A DNA stretch of 64,000 nt from Dendronalium phyllosphericum CENA369 (GCF_016056275.1 NZ_JAECZA010000214.1:33897-97896); one strand, 5' to 3'. Positions 42,374 through 53,100 are shown, numbered from the stretch's first letter. Numbers and translations: made by a program. The notes: generated from the letters alone by a model not told the origin.

Positions 42374-43570
42374 ATGGCTATTTCTCCTTGTATTTTCTCT
42401 TTTTTTGCTGGCTCTGGTTTCCTTGATTTAGGTTTTGAAACTAGCGGTTTTAACATTGTTTATGTCAATGAAATTTTTTCTCCATTCATGGCAGCATACC
42501 GCTATTCACGAGAAGTTCTCAACTTCCCATCGCCAGAATACGGATATCATGAAGGGGAAGCAGCAGATGTAACTAAACTTACCGAAGGTTCAGAAGTACA
42601 ACGCCTTTGGGAGTTAATACAAGACTGTCGTAAATCTCATAATATTATTGGTTTTATTGGCGGGCCTCCCTGTCCTGATTTTTCTATTGGTGGGAAAAAT
42701 AGAGGACATTTAGGTGACAACGGGAAACTTTCAGGTGCTTATATAGAATTAATTTGTCATAATCTTCCAGATTTTTTTTTATTTGAGAATGTTAAAGGTT
42801 TGTGGAAAACAACCAAACATCGTTTATTTTTTGAATCACTGAAACAAAAACTACAGCAAGCAGGCTATATATTAATAGAACGGTTAATTAATACTCTTGA
42901 ATATGGTGTCCCTCAAAATAGAGAAAGAATTATTCTTGTTGGTTTCCGAAGTAATATTATCAAGGACATAAATAGAAAAATTGGTAACGACAAGCTAATA
43001 TCTAAAAGTTTTTTTGATTGGAATAGCCGGATTTTATATCCTCAAGAAAAAGTGTTTGCTTATCCTTGGCAAAAGTCCGAACCATTTCAAGAAGATTCTA
43101 TACTGCCTTGTCCTAATGGTATTCCTCAAGAACTCACAGTTGAATACTGGTTTAGAAAAAATGATGTACTAAATCACTCCAATGCTAAACATTATTTTCA
43201 ACCAAGGGCAGGTATCACAAGATTTGCCACTGTTGATGAAGGAGATGATTCTAAAAAGTCCTTCAAACGTTTGCATAGATGGCGTTACTCTCCAACAGCT
43301 TGCTATGGCAATAATGAAGTACATTTACATCCCTACAAAATCCGCCGAATTTCTGTAGCCGAGGCTTTAGCTATACAATCTTTGCCTAAAAATTTTGTAC
43401 TTCCAGAGAATATTTCACTCACCAATATGTTTAAAACTATTGGTAATGGCGTACCCTATTTGGCATCAAAGACCTTAGCTCAAACTATTCTTGATTTTTT
43501 AGTAACCAGTCAGAACAATACTGCTGAGTTGTCTAAAGTACCAGTAATTAAAGTCAAATTAAATACCTAA
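42374..43570 (+). CDS. DNA cytosine-5 methyltransferase
   Basis: The 398-residue enzyme has the ordered C5-methyltransferase motifs: I (FFAGSGFLDLGFETSGF), IV with the catalytic Cys (GGPPCPDFSIGGKNRG), VI (FLFENVKGLW), VIII (PQNRERIILVGFR) and X (IGNGVPYLASKTLA). The usual PCQ is PCPD here. The region between VIII and X (about 200-330) is the target-recognition domain. The target is unknown. It is AT-rich and divergent to the Mrr-like nuclease, so probably the protective methylase of that pair. Confidence 0.92.
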   Translation: MAISPCIFSFFAGSGFLDLGFETSGFNIVYVNEIFSPFMAAYRYSREVLNFPSPEYGYHEGEAADVTKLTEGSEVQRLWELIQDCRKSHNIIGFIGGPPCPDFSIGGKNRGHLGDNGKLSGAYIELICHNLPDFFLFENVKGLWKTTKHRLFFESLKQKLQQAGYILIERLINTLEYGVPQNRERIILVGFRSNIIKDINRKIGNDKLISKSFFDWNSRILYPQEKVFAYPWQKSEPFQEDSILPCPNGIPQELTVEYWFRKNDVLNHSNAKHYFQPRAGITRFATVDEGDDSKKSFKRLHRWRYSPTACYGNNEVHLHPYKIRRISVAEALAIQSLPKNFVLPENISLTNMFKTIGNGVPYLASKTLAQTILDFLVTSQNNTAELSKVPVIKVKLNT

Positions 43571-43720
43571 TTAAACCGGAATACCAGCAAAATTGTTTTG
43601 TAGACTAAACTAGCTAGCTTGTTTTCAAGATAAACTCGTAATAAATGTGGTTTAATATATATATAAGAAATGTCTTAATTTTTTATAAAGATTAATAATC
43701 AATCACTGGTAAAAGAAACG

Positions 43721-44401
43721 ATGGCAGCAGACTATCCAGACATTGATATTGCGCCATTCATCGATCACGCCTTACTAACGCCAACAGCTACTCCAGAGCA
43801 GGTTGAGCAATGGTGTGAAGAAGCAGACAGATATAATTTTGCGGCAGTTTGTTTATATCCCGCTCATGTCAAGCAAGCAGCAGAACTTCTCCACGGTAAG
43901 AATCCAAAAGTCTGTACGGTCATTGGTTTTCCTAGTGGGGCAACAACTTCAGCAGTCAAGCTATATGAGGCTCAAGAAGCGGTGGAAAATGGAGCCACTG
44001 AGTTGGATGTAGTCATCAATTTAGGCTTATTAAAAGTTGGTAAAACCGAACAAGTGCATCGAGAGATTGCTGAAATTTGTGAAGAGACTGGGCAAACAGT
44101 CAAGGTAATTTTAGAAACTAATCTGCTGACAGATGCGGAAAAAAAAATAGCAGCAGAAATATCTATGGATGCAGGGGCGGCATTCTTAAAAACCAGTACG
44201 GGTTGGAATGGCGGTGCTACTGTGGCAGACGTGCGACTGTTGAAAGAAGTAGCACGAGAAAGGGTAGGAATTAAAGCATCGGGAGGTATTCGCACTCTTA
44301 ATCAAGCTTTAGATTTAATTCTGGCAGGTGCTACTAGATTGGGTACGTCTCGCAGTATCGACCTGATTCGCCAACGCGATAACCTGGAAAAAGGTGAATA
44401 G
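43721..44401 (+). CDS. deoC: Deoxyribose-phosphate aldolase
   Basis: The 226-residue TIM-barrel aldolase has the Schiff-base Lys157 in [11 protein letters not shown], Lys185 in GIKASGGIR, and Asp96 in ELDVVINLG. It interconverts deoxyribose 5-phosphate with acetaldehyde and glyceraldehyde 3-phosphate in nucleoside use. Length and motifs are standard for bacterial DeoC. ATG start at 43721. It precedes recO on the same strand. Confidence 0.95.
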   Translation: MAADYPDIDIAPFIDHALLTPTATPEQVEQWCEEADRYNFAAVCLYPAHVKQAAELLHGKNPKVCTVIGFPSGATTSAVKLYEAQEAVENGATELDVVINLGLLKVGKTEQVHREIAEICEETGQTVKVILETNLLTDAEKKIAAEISMDAGAAFLKTSTGWNGGATVADVRLLKEVARERVGIKASGGIRTLNQALDLILAGATRLGTSRSIDLIRQRDNLEKGE

Positions 44402-44480
44402 TCATTTGTCAGTTGTCAGTTGTTTGTGTCTGATTACTGAGCACTGGCTACTGACAAGATAGCTAATGACTTAATGACTA

Positions 44481-45404
44481 ATGAGTAGAACTTATAAAGC
44501 AACTGGAATTAATCTCAAAACTCAAGCGCTGGGAGAATCGGACAGGATAGTGACAATTTTAACAAGAGAATTCGGTTTGATTCGAGCAGTTGCGCCGGGG
44601 TCACGCAAGCACAACTCCAGTCTAGGCGGTAGAAGTGGCATGTTTGTTGTCAATGAACTGCTGATTGCCAAAGGGCGATCGCTTGATAAAATTACTCAAG
44701 CACAAACACTAAAAACTTATCCAGGTTTAGCTAAAAATTTAGCAAAACTCTCTGCAAGTCAGTATTTAGCCGAAATAGTACTGTGTCAGGCTTTGAGCGA
44801 ACAACCTCAAGAAGAACTATACGAATTACTAAACGAACATCTTCATCGCTTAGAGATATTACCTAAGACAGATAAATTTAGTATTTATGCATACTTAGCC
44901 CATGCAGTGTTTCACCTTTTAGCATTGGCAGGACTGACACCTGAGGTGCAAGTCTGTTGCCTAACCCAACAACCCCTACGGCCAGATGTTACAGATCGCA
45001 ACTGGCAGGTAGGATTTAGTATATCTGCGGGTGGAACGGTTTCTTTAGATGCTTGGGAACGGTTGCGAACAGAAGGGAAAATTGGAGGAGATAGGGAGAA
45101 TTCAAAACCCATTCTCTCAGCCAATCACCCCATCAACCAATTACCCCAAATATCTAGTTACCAAATAGTTGCCCATAGGCAAGAAATACCAGCGATTTCT
45201 AGCCGCCTGAATGCTACAGAACTGGCCATGTTCCAACAACTGTCACAACCAGAGATAATGCAAATTAGTGCAGCCAAAGACGATGGCTGGTTATCTGTTG
45301 AGCAGATTTTGCGCCAGTATGCTCAGTATCATTTAGGTCGTCCTATTCGCTCCGCTACCTTGATCGACTCTTATTTTGCTGCCAACCATGATGCAACCGT
45401 CTGA
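44481..45404 (+). CDS. recO: DNA repair protein RecO
   Basis: The 307-residue protein has the RecO N-terminal OB fold ([37 protein letters not shown]) and a helical C-terminal domain with the [12 protein letters not shown]ys region, then [13 protein letters not shown]. RecO loads RecA together with RecR. It overlaps the following MFS gene by 17 nt from that gene's ATG at 45388, which suggests a shared transcript. Confidence 0.9.
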   Translation: MSRTYKATGINLKTQALGESDRIVTILTREFGLIRAVAPGSRKHNSSLGGRSGMFVVNELLIAKGRSLDKITQAQTLKTYPGLAKNLAKLSASQYLAEIVLCQALSEQPQEELYELLNEHLHRLEILPKTDKFSIYAYLAHAVFHLLALAGLTPEVQVCCLTQQPLRPDVTDRNWQVGFSISAGGTVSLDAWERLRTEGKIGGDRENSKPILSANHPINQLPQISSYQIVAHRQEIPAISSRLNATELAMFQQLSQPEIMQISAAKDDGWLSVEQILRQYAQYHLGRPIRSATLIDSYFAANHDATV

Positions 45405-47028
45405 TTTGGATACAAAAATCCTACCTTTGTCACCAAGCTACGCCAAAAAACAGAATCGGGCATCAGCGCCTACAGTTACAAATCACTTAAGTGCTGTTAC
45501 CAAATCTACACATAGTCAGATCGATGGTCACGAAATGTCCCCACGAGATGTTTCGACAAACAATAAACATCGAACATCGGAAACCCCAAAAAGCGATGTT
45601 TCCACCGAATGTGAAAAACAATCCAACGATCTGCCAACTACTGCTGAAGCAGATAGCAATGGGAATTTGCCAGTAGCTGCTATTGCAAACAAAGAACCAT
45701 CGACATTAGATGTATCTAGTTCCAGTAAAAAAGCAATATCAGAAAATGCCAAACAACAGGGGTTTTTACCTGTATTAAAAAACCCGAATTTTCTAGCTCT
45801 TTGGGGTGGTCAAGTTTTTTGCCAACTGGCAGATAAAGTTTATTTGGTGCTAATGATTGCCTTAATTAACAGTCAGTTTCAGACAGGCAATCAAAGTATT
45901 AGTGGTTGGGTATCAGCATTGATGATGTCTTTCACCATTCCAGCTGTACTATTCGGTTCTGTAGCTGGTGTGTTTGTAGATCGTTGGTCGAAAAAAGCTG
46001 TGCTGGTAGCATCGAATGCTTGGCGCGGCATTTTGGTTTTAGCAATTCCCTTTTTGTTGTGGTTGACTCATGATTGGAAACCTATGGGATTGTTGCCAGT
46101 TGGTTTTGCGATCATTTTGGGTGTGACTTTTTTGGTTTCCACACTGACGCAGTTTTTTGCACCCGCAGAACAAGCAGCAATTCCTTTAGTGGTGGAAGAA
46201 CAGCACTTACTTTCGGCTAATTCCCTGTACACGACAACGATGATGGCATCGGTGATTGTAGGGTTTGCTGTTGGAGAACCGTTGTTGGCAATGGCTGATA
46301 CAATTTGGCTGCAACTTGGTGGTAATAATGCACTGGGCAAGGAAATTTTAGTGGGTGGCAGTTATGCGATCGCTGGAATCGTTTTATTACTCTTAAGGAC
46401 TAACGAAAAACGCCACGACGAAAAAACAGAATTTCCTCACGTTTTTTCTGACTTACGCGATGGTTTTGGCTACCTCAAAGCAAATCCTCACATCCGCAAT
46501 GCCTTATTGCAACTGATTATCTTGTTTTCTGTCTTTGCAGCATTAACTGTTCTTGCCGTTCGGATGGCAGAAATAATTCCTAACTTAAAAGCTTCCCAAT
46601 TTGGCTTTTTATTAGCATGTGGTGGTGTTGGTATTGCTGCTGGGGCAACAATTCTCGGTCAATTCGGTCAGCGCTTCTCCTATAGGCAACTCAGCTTATA
46701 CGGTTGTATAGGTATGGCAGCATCTTTAGTTGGTCTTTCTATCTTTACTACACAGTTATGGATAATCCTGTTGTTAGTAACGCTACTAGGTATCTTTGGG
46801 GCACTAGTGGGTATTCCCATGCAGACAGCAATCCAAACAGAAACCCCACCAGAAATGCGGGGTAAGGTCTTCGGTTTGCAAAACAATGTAATTAATATTG
46901 CTCTATCTTTGCCCCTAGCATTGGCAGGTGTAGCAGAAACCTTTGTGGGATTACAAGCGGTATTTTTAGGATTAGCTGCGATCGTGTTTTCAGGAGTAAT
47001 CTTAACTTGGTATAACTCCCGTGATTAG
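45388..47028 (+). CDS. MFS transporter with long hydrophilic N terminus
   Basis: From ATG 45388 ([10 protein letters not shown]) this encodes about 546 residues. Residues 1-125 are hydrophilic and low-complexity (Ser, Lys, Thr, Asn-rich). About 12 membrane helices follow (from [27 protein letters not shown]) with [21 protein letters not shown] and GRGKVF-like [12 protein letters not shown] segments typical of drug-resistance and enterobactin-export MFS members. The substrate is unknown. It overlaps the end of recO. Confidence 0.85.
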   Translation: MMQPSDLDTKILPLSPSYAKKQNRASAPTVTNHLSAVTKSTHSQIDGHEMSPRDVSTNNKHRTSETPKSDVSTECEKQSNDLPTTAEADSNGNLPVAAIANKEPSTLDVSSSSKKAISENAKQQGFLPVLKNPNFLALWGGQVFCQLADKVYLVLMIALINSQFQTGNQSISGWVSALMMSFTIPAVLFGSVAGVFVDRWSKKAVLVASNAWRGILVLAIPFLLWLTHDWKPMGLLPVGFAIILGVTFLVSTLTQFFAPAEQAAIPLVVEEQHLLSANSLYTTTMMASVIVGFAVGEPLLAMADTIWLQLGGNNALGKEILVGGSYAIAGIVLLLLRTNEKRHDEKTEFPHVFSDLRDGFGYLKANPHIRNALLQLIILFSVFAALTVLAVRMAEIIPNLKASQFGFLLACGGVGIAAGATILGQFGQRFSYRQLSLYGCIGMAASLVGLSIFTTQLWIILLLVTLLGIFGALVGIPMQTAIQTETPPEMRGKVFGLQNNVINIALSLPLALAGVAETFVGLQAVFLGLAAIVFSGVILTWYNSRD

Positions 47029-47373
47029 TAACACAAAATTTACTATTCACTATTTGGAGATACTTCTTAATTGAAGTTATTACTTTCGTGGTAAACTGAT
47101 GCCAGCAAAAATATATCGCAGACTTGCTGGTTAGACATTGATATTAACTAGAAAAAGTTTTATCAATGGCTAACCAGAAGCTAGTTATTAGATAGACGAA
47201 ATTAGCTCTAAATTTGCTAATTTAAGCAGCACAAAGTTTGCTAATAGATTGGTTTTGTGTAATTTTATAGTAAATAAAAAGCCATGAGTGCAACAGGATA
47301 AAAACAAGAATAATCAAGGATACGAAACTGTATAAATAAAATCAAAATTTGCTTTTTGAATAGCCAATAAAGA
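47029..47373. other. 345-nt intergenic region before a glycosyltransferase gene
   Basis: Very AT-rich. CTGGTTAG (about 47128) and CTAACCAG (about 47169) are an 8-bp inverted pair about 33 nt apart. No gene or terminator is convincing; promoter for the gene at 47374 should lie here. Confidence 0.45.
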
Positions 47374-48525
47374 ATGCGTATAGCCTGGATTGGAAAAAAA
47401 TCACCCTTTTGTGGCAATGTCACCTATAGTCGGGAAATTACTAATGCCTTACTAGACCGGGGACACCAAGTTAGCTTTCTTCACTTTGCTCAAGAAGAAT
47501 CTGAACCTGATAACTGGCCAAATTGTCAAGAAGTTCCCCTACCTTTTATTTATAAATCTCAAGTCTACACAATTCCTACTTTCAAAGCGACCAAAGTGTT
47601 AGCGCAATCCCTGCGCCGTATCAAGCCAGATGTAGTCCATGCATCCTTAACACTTTCTCCTCTGGACTTTGTTCTACCGGAAATTTGTGAAGAACTAAAC
47701 TTACCTTTAATTGCCACTTTCCATACACCATTTGCAGGGAAAGGGGCAAAGCTAATATCGGGAACACAACTTTTGGCTTATCAACTCTACGCACCTTTTT
47801 TGGGTAACTACGATCGCGTCATTGTATTTTCCCAAATTCAGAGAGAATTATTGGCACGTATGGGTGTAAAAGAAGAAAATATAGCTGTGATTCCCAACGG
47901 CGTGGATACTGTCAAATACTCTCCTGGGCTTTCTACAGTCAAAGCAGAATTCAAAGCCGAACGCTTGTTTGTCTACCAAGGTCGAATAGCCCCAGAAAAA
48001 AACATTGAACCCCTCCTACGTGCTTGGAAGCAGTCAAATATGGGGGTTGACAGCAAATTGCTGATTGTCGGTGATGGGCCTTTAAAGCCGTCTTTAGAGC
48101 AATTTTATGGATGGGAAGAAGGCGTTATTTGGTTGGGATTTGTAGCTGATGAAAACCGACGTATCGAAATTTTACGGGGTGCAGATGTATTTATTTTACC
48201 TTCATTAGTTGAGGGTTTATCTCTGTCTCTGTTAGAAGCAATGGCATGTGGACTAGCTTGTTTAGCAACTGATGTAGGTGCAGATGGAGAAGTATTAGAA
48301 AAAAGCGCAGGGGTAGTTCTGAATCCGAAGACAGTGCGATCGCAATTAAGAACTCTTTTGCCATTATTCCAAGACCATCCAGAATTAACAATTCTGTTAG
48401 GACAAAAAGCCAGAAAGCGCGTACTAGAGAGTTATACCCTGAGTAAGAATATTACTCACTTAGAAGAACTGTATAGGCAAGTTTTAGTACAGCGACAACC
48501 CGTACCGCTAATTTGGGGAGCGTAG
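47374..48525 (+). CDS. GT4-type glycosyltransferase
   Basis: The 383-residue GT-B protein has an N-terminal Rossmann acceptor domain (MRIAWIGKKSPFCGNVTYSRE) and a donor domain with YQGRIAPEKNIEPLLRAW, LLIVGDGPLKPSL and the EGLSLSLLEAMACG motif (Glu-x7-Glu). This is the GT4 family, which transfers nucleotide-activated sugars in polysaccharide or glycolipid synthesis. Substrates cannot be told from sequence. It lies opposite the next genes. Confidence 0.9.
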   Translation: MRIAWIGKKSPFCGNVTYSREITNALLDRGHQVSFLHFAQEESEPDNWPNCQEVPLPFIYKSQVYTIPTFKATKVLAQSLRRIKPDVVHASLTLSPLDFVLPEICEELNLPLIATFHTPFAGKGAKLISGTQLLAYQLYAPFLGNYDRVIVFSQIQRELLARMGVKEENIAVIPNGVDTVKYSPGLSTVKAEFKAERLFVYQGRIAPEKNIEPLLRAWKQSNMGVDSKLLIVGDGPLKPSLEQFYGWEEGVIWLGFVADENRRIEILRGADVFILPSLVEGLSLSLLEAMACGLACLATDVGADGEVLEKSAGVVLNPKTVRSQLRTLLPLFQDHPELTILLGQKARKRVLESYTLSKNITHLEELYRQVLVQRQPVPLIWGA

Positions 48526-48647
48526 CAAATTTAGAATGTTAGTGCGATCGCCCCTTTGATTTCACCCTAGAATAGGTTTGCCCACATCTTAGGCAGAGCG
48601 ATCGCAAATTCTAGTAGAAATTTTACAATTGGTAACTTATCTAAAAG

Positions 48648-49019
48648 CTAATCTTCCAGTGATTTTGCTGGTACTTCAATTGCTGTTACATCAATTGTGC
48701 CATCTGGTGTGAAGCGCTGAAAATGACCTTTTTGTACTAAAATTCGCTCTCCACAATTAGGACATTGTAACTGACTGTTATTTAAACCTGTAAATTCATA
48801 TCGGCAGACAGGACATGCATCGCTAACCAAGTTTTTTTGCAGCCACCAGCGAAACCCGAAGAAGGCGATCGCAGGTGCTAACAGCAGCAATGCAAAAATA
48901 ATTAACAGTGAATTTACTAACCAGCCCAAGCCTAACGATGCCAGCAACCAGAAAACTGCTAACACAGTGAGCAAAGGGCGAAGATTCTCAAGGTTTAACT
49001 GCAAAGATTTAAGGCTCAT
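48648..49019 (-). CDS. Small membrane zinc-ribbon protein
   Basis: The 123-residue protein has two hydrophobic segments (about 15-55) and a C-terminal zinc ribbon with CPVC and CPNC (about 69-95), followed by a basic/acidic tail with TPDGTIDVTAIEVPAKSLED. I do not recognise a named family. It is probably a membrane protein with a cytoplasmic zinc finger, of unknown function. It is upstream of the GT4/gmd group on the same strand. Confidence 0.75.
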   Translation of the reverse strand: MSLKSLQLNLENLRPLLTVLAVFWLLASLGLGWLVNSLLIIFALLLLAPAIAFFGFRWWLQKNLVSDACPVCRYEFTGLNNSQLQCPNCGERILVQKGHFQRFTPDGTIDVTAIEVPAKSLED

Positions 49020-49114
49020 TTTTTAAATATTGTCTTGCTCTCCTTCTAGGATAGCGAGTTTAAGGAATAGTCAATAGTCCATGCTCAATAAGTTAACAGT
49101 GAAAAACCTTGGAA

Positions 49115-50281
49115 CTATAAACTCTTGACTAGAGACAAAAGTTGCTGTTGGAAAGCATCTATACCAAAATTGGCGATCGCTTGCTCTCGCAGCCATTGAC
49201 CATTACAACGTTGGTCATCACCTTTGAGGATTTCTATACAAGCTGCTGCTACTGCATCTGGATTGCGGTGCGGCACTCGCCATCCCAGCTTCCCATCCTG
49301 CAAAGGATCGGCTGAACCATCGTTGTCACCAGATAGCACCGGCACACCACAAGCCATTGCTTCTAAATAAACAATGCCAAAACCTTCTTGAGAAGGCATG
49401 ATATAGGCATCAGCAAGGCGGTAGTGTGCCATTAGTTCTTCTGTGGGTACGAAACCAGCAAAAACAACGCGATCTCTTACACCTAAATCTGTTGCTAGCT
49501 GGGCTAATCGCGGTTGGTCGTCGCCACGGCCAATGACTAAGTATTTCACCTCTGGGAAAACTTCAGCTATTTGAGGTAGTGCCCGAATAGTCACATCCAC
49601 GCCTTTATAAATATCTCCTGACCACAGTCGCGCTACGGTCATTAGCACCTTAGCATCTGTTAAGTTATACTTTTCGACCAACTCTGGCAGCAAAGACCCA
49701 GGAGTAAATTTATCTCCATCAATTGCACAAGCAAGCATTTTAACCTTGTTGGGGTCTAGATGATTGGCAGCACAAGCGCGATCGCGGCTGTAGCGACTAA
49801 TTGTCCAAATTCCTGCCGCTGATGCTAAAGCACGGCGTTCTTGATATTTGAGCGGTTCCCAAACTTCTTTACCATAAGTTAAGACGGTGTAGGGAATCCC
49901 TAAAGGCTGACAAAGAGTTTGGATTAATACTGCTAGATTAATGTGACCGCAGAAAACATGCTGGGGGCGTTTTTGCAAGAGATACTTAAGTAGAACTCCT
50001 GCCATTTTCACTCTCCCTAGTTGAGAGGACTGATTTTGAAAGTAATGAAATTTTAAATTCTCAGACTCAAAAGGATTTGAACAGCCAGAACTATCTCGTA
50101 GCAAAAAGACTTCCGCTTTATAGCTTCCGCTCAACCCCAAGTATCCGCGAAAAATATCCTTGACATAGGATTGAATACCACCTTCACGGGCAAAAATCTC
50201 TAGGAATACGAACACATGGTTGGCTTTTTTGTTCGGATTAGGGCTGGAATTGAGGGTTTCTCCCACTGTACCAATTAGCAT
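49115..50281 (-). CDS. GT4-type glycosyltransferase next to gmd
   Basis: The 388-residue GT-B protein has LKFHYF..., GKEVWEPLKYQERR, MTVARLWSGDIYKGVD, YLVIGRGDDQPRL and EGFGIVYLEAMACG. It starts 9 nt after the gmd stop codon on the same strand, so they should be co-transcribed. A role in adding mannose or fucose-type residues to a surface glycan is plausible because gmd makes GDP-4-keto-6-deoxymannose, but that is inference. Confidence 0.88.
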   Translation of the reverse strand: MLIGTVGETLNSSPNPNKKANHVFVFLEIFAREGGIQSYVKDIFRGYLGLSGSYKAEVFLLRDSSGCSNPFESENLKFHYFQNQSSQLGRVKMAGVLLKYLLQKRPQHVFCGHINLAVLIQTLCQPLGIPYTVLTYGKEVWEPLKYQERRALASAAGIWTISRYSRDRACAANHLDPNKVKMLACAIDGDKFTPGSLLPELVEKYNLTDAKVLMTVARLWSGDIYKGVDVTIRALPQIAEVFPEVKYLVIGRGDDQPRLAQLATDLGVRDRVVFAGFVPTEELMAHYRLADAYIMPSQEGFGIVYLEAMACGVPVLSGDNDGSADPLQDGKLGWRVPHRNPDAVAAACIEILKGDDQRCNGQWLREQAIANFGIDAFQQQLLSLVKSL

Positions 50282-50290
50282 TGATGTTTT

Positions 50291-51292
50291 TTATACTCCT
50301 AGAGAGGATGCAGCGACGGGCGCGACCATACCATTTTGCAACCGCTCCACATCTGTTTGTACCATTTTCTCTAAAAGTTCCTCAAAGCTGACTTGAGGTT
50401 CCCAACCCAGATTCTTTTTAGCTTTCGTTGGATTGGCGACTAATTGAAAATGTTCGTCTGCTCTGAGAAATTTAGTATTAATTACTACATATTTTTGCCA
50501 GTCCAATCCTACACACTCGAAAGCCGTAGAAACTAACTCTTTAACACTGCGTAGTTTACCCGTACCGATTGCGTATTCTTCTGGTTCATCAACTTGCAGC
50601 ATTCGCCACATAGCTCTAACATAATCACCAGCAAAACCCCAATCTCGTTTAGCATCTAAATTGCCCATTTCTAAAGTGTCAGTGAAACCCAATTTAATGG
50701 CTGCGGCTGCTAAAGAAACTTTGCGGGTGACAAACTGAGGCGATCGTAAAGGAGACTCATGATTGAAGAGAATTCCACTACAGGCAAATAAACCATAGCG
50801 CTGTCGGTGATGCACCATTGTCCAATGAGCTTGTAACTTCGCTGCTGCATAGGGGTTTTTGGGACGAAAGGGGGTTTCTTCATCTTGAGGCGAACAGGAT
50901 ACATCCCCGAACATTTCTGAACTGCTAGCTTGATAAAAGCGTGTAGATAAACCAGTTTGCCGTACTGCCTCTAATAACCGAGTAGCAGTACCTGCGATTA
51001 AATCTAAAGTTCCTAAGGGGTCTTTCCAGGAATCAGGTACAAAACTGGGAGCAGCCAAATTGTAAATTTCATGGGGGTGCAGTTGTTCAACTGCTGTCAA
51101 AAGCGCTTCGCTATCTCTTAAATCAACTGTGTAAATTTCTACTTTAGTTGCTAAATCTCCCAGTTTTGCTAAATTCGGTTGTCGATACGGCGATATTAAA
51201 CCTACAACCCGGTAACCTTGATTGAGGAGTAGATGGCTGAGATAGTAGCCATCTTGACCAGTAATTCCTGTAATTAGAGCTGTTTTAGTCAT
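50291..51292 (-). CDS. gmd: GDP-mannose 4,6-dehydratase
   Basis: The 333-residue SDR-extended enzyme has TGITGQDGYYLSHLLL for NADP, YxxxK in YAAAKLQAHW, GILFNHESPLRS and GNLDAKRDWGFAGDYVRAMW, all Gmd signatures. It converts GDP-mannose to GDP-4-keto-6-deoxy-D-mannose, the precursor of GDP-fucose and GDP-rhamnose. No GMER/fcl gene is adjacent. It is first in a two-gene operon with the GT4 gene. Confidence 0.88.
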   Translation of the reverse strand: MTKTALITGITGQDGYYLSHLLLNQGYRVVGLISPYRQPNLAKLGDLATKVEIYTVDLRDSEALLTAVEQLHPHEIYNLAAPSFVPDSWKDPLGTLDLIAGTATRLLEAVRQTGLSTRFYQASSSEMFGDVSCSPQDEETPFRPKNPYAAAKLQAHWTMVHHRQRYGLFACSGILFNHESPLRSPQFVTRKVSLAAAAIKLGFTDTLEMGNLDAKRDWGFAGDYVRAMWRMLQVDEPEEYAIGTGKLRSVKELVSTAFECVGLDWQKYVVINTKFLRADEHFQLVANPTKAKKNLGWEPQVSFEELLEKMVQTDVERLQNGMVAPVAASSLGV

Positions 51293-51728
51293 ATCTTGTC
51301 TGCTATCTCCTCTGTTTGCGTCAGCACAAAACGACTCTTATTGAAGAACACAAAATTGCTTTGAGTAATTCAGGCCTCTGGAAATGCTAGTTTTATTCCC
51401 CAACACCATCACTAAGTTTAGTCAGGCGTGCCTCAACAAAAGTTAATATTACCTGCTGCCAAATCTAGCAAAGGATCGACTGCAACTCGTATGCTGACTT
51501 TACTGGATTGGGTATATATTTTTTATACAAAAAAAGTAGCTTTCACGGACGAAATAAATAAGTATATTTCCGTATAAATATGCAAAAATAATTAGTTTTA
51601 TGCCTGCTTTCTGATTTTGACCAAATAATTACTAATTCTTAATTAAAAAACGGGTACAAGCCACCACTAAATTTTTTAATGAGCTTGGTTTCCAATCATT
51701 GGACAGTTCAAGCCGCCACTGATTTTAA
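51293..51728. other. 436-nt intergenic region before gmd
   Basis: No gene is seen. An approximate direct repeat, CAAGCCACCACT (about 51658) and CAAGCCGCCACT (about 51709), each followed by an A/T-rich run, lies at its far end next to the anti-sigma-factor-like gene. The promoter for gmd should be within about 150 nt of 51292. Confidence 0.45.
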
Positions 51729-52178
51729 TTATGAATTATTTTGACTTTCTTGAGCATATTTGACAATTAGCAGACAATTGCGATCGTCATCACTGCGTTC
51801 GTAAACAACACGATCTGCCAAGCGCCGCAATAGAAACCAGCCATAACCCCCTACTTGTAGAGTACCTGGCTCCGGCTCCGCGATCGCATTGGGATTGAAA
51901 GGTTTTCCATAATCCCAAATTTTGATCTCTAGCCGATCTATCCACAGGCTAACTTCAATTTCTATAGTTGTTTCCGGTGGTAAAGCACGATGAGCGTGAC
52001 GGACTGCATTAGTAAAGCCTTCTGCTAATGCTAAGTTGAGGCGATAAAGTTGTCCTTCTGACCAACCAAATTGAGATAAATATTTCAGACAAAATTGCTC
52101 AAACCATTGCTGTACTTGGTTTAGAAGCTTAAGTTCGCTCTTCACCGTTAGATGGTCTTGCTGCACTATGCTAAGCAT
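51729..52178 (-). CDS. RsbW-like ATP-binding (HATPase) regulatory protein
   Basis: With the ATG at 52178 this encodes 149 residues; the longer TTG frame starts at 52241. It has the GHKL ATP-binding core: LNLALAEGFTNAVRHAH (N box), then LEIKIWDYGKPFNP (G1 box) and VGGYGWFLLRRLADRV (G2). This is the size and pattern of anti-sigma/serine kinase RsbW-type regulators, often acting with an anti-anti-sigma partner encoded elsewhere. No partner gene is adjacent. Confidence 0.85.
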   Translation of the reverse strand: MLSIVQQDHLTVKSELKLLNQVQQWFEQFCLKYLSQFGWSEGQLYRLNLALAEGFTNAVRHAHRALPPETTIEIEVSLWIDRLEIKIWDYGKPFNPNAIAEPEPGTLQVGGYGWFLLRRLADRVVYERSDDDRNCLLIVKYAQESQNNS

Positions 52179-52617
52179 TGACCGTGTTTTGAATATAAGT
52201 AAACCCAAGTTGCTATTTATAGAATTTTGCACTCTTAGCAAAATTTCTCTGACAGTTAAAAAACTTAATTTGGCATATTTTTTCTACCAAAATACAAAAC
52301 ATAGTCGATTTTGGCATTCCTAAGATTATAACTAGTGCGCGACGGAAATCATGACACCATTTCTAAAGCTGATAAAGCCTTAAAATAGGTAATTTGAATT
52401 TTGCGTAGCGTTACTAGCAAATTACATTAAGCTACAGTGAAAAATCTGATATTTTTGTCTTTTGATAATTATAGATTTTGCAATCGCTTTCCATCCAAAA
52501 CTTTAAATTTTAAAAATCCGATGCACTATTAAAATTGACACCTGTTGATTGCTTTCAAAAGCACATCTTGAATATGCTCTTGAAACACAGGTGTCAAAAC
52601 TCTTTGTGGTGACTAAT
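52179..52617. other. Intergenic region between the RsbW-like gene and petD
   Basis: The region holds the petBD terminator hairpin (52530-52597, listed separately). The remainder is AT-rich, with promoter sequence for the RsbW-like gene presumably near 52200-52330. No small gene is supported. Confidence 0.5.
52530..52597 (-). terminator. Long terminator hairpin after petD
   Basis: TTGACACCTGT (52535-52545) and ACAGGTGTCAA (52587-52597) are perfect 11-nt inverted repeats. Inside them TTTCAAAAGCA and TGCTCTTGAAA form a second stem with one mismatch. On the minus transcript the structure is followed by TTTTAAT. It starts 20 nt after the petD stop. Confidence 0.85.
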
Positions 52618-53100
52618 TTAGAAAAGTCCCAAGGTCAAAGATTTGTCTAATGGGAAAGCAGCACCAATACCTAACCAGAGAGTGACGAGAGTGCCAAATA
52701 GGAACACTGTAGTCGCTACCGGACGGCGGAAGGGGTTTTGGAACTTATTAACGTTCTCAATAAAGGGAACGAGGATCAATCCCAGAGGCACAGAGGCCAT
52801 TGCTAACACCCCTAAAAGTTTGTTAGGAAGCGATCGCAAAATCTGGAATACAGGATACAAGTACCATTCTGGTAAAATTTCCAATGGCGTAGCGAAAGGA
52901 TTAGCTGGTTCGCCTGTCATCGCCGGGTCTAGCACAGCTAGAGCCACTATACAAGCGAACGAACCCATAATTACCACAGGAAATACGTACAATAGGTCAT
53001 TAGGCCAAGCCGGTTCGCCATAATAGTTATGGCCCATACCTTTGGCAAGTTTGGCTCTTAGTGTAGGATCGCTCAGATCGGGTTTTTTCTGTGTTGCCAT
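52618..53100 (-). CDS. petD: Cytochrome b6-f complex subunit IV
   Basis: The 160-residue protein has three transmembrane helices and the Qo-site PEWY motif (77-80, [20 protein letters not shown]). It starts [20 protein letters not shown], typical of PetD. It forms the C-terminal part of the b-type cytochrome core together with PetB in the thylakoid b6-f complex. It lies 264 nt downstream of petB on the same strand; ribosome binding site AGGAGAG is seen upstream. Confidence 0.97.
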   Translation of the reverse strand: MATQKKPDLSDPTLRAKLAKGMGHNYYGEPAWPNDLLYVFPVVIMGSFACIVALAVLDPAMTGEPANPFATPLEILPEWYLYPVFQILRSLPNKLLGVLAMASVPLGLILVPFIENVNKFQNPFRRPVATTVFLFGTLVTLWLGIGAAFPLDKSLTLGLF

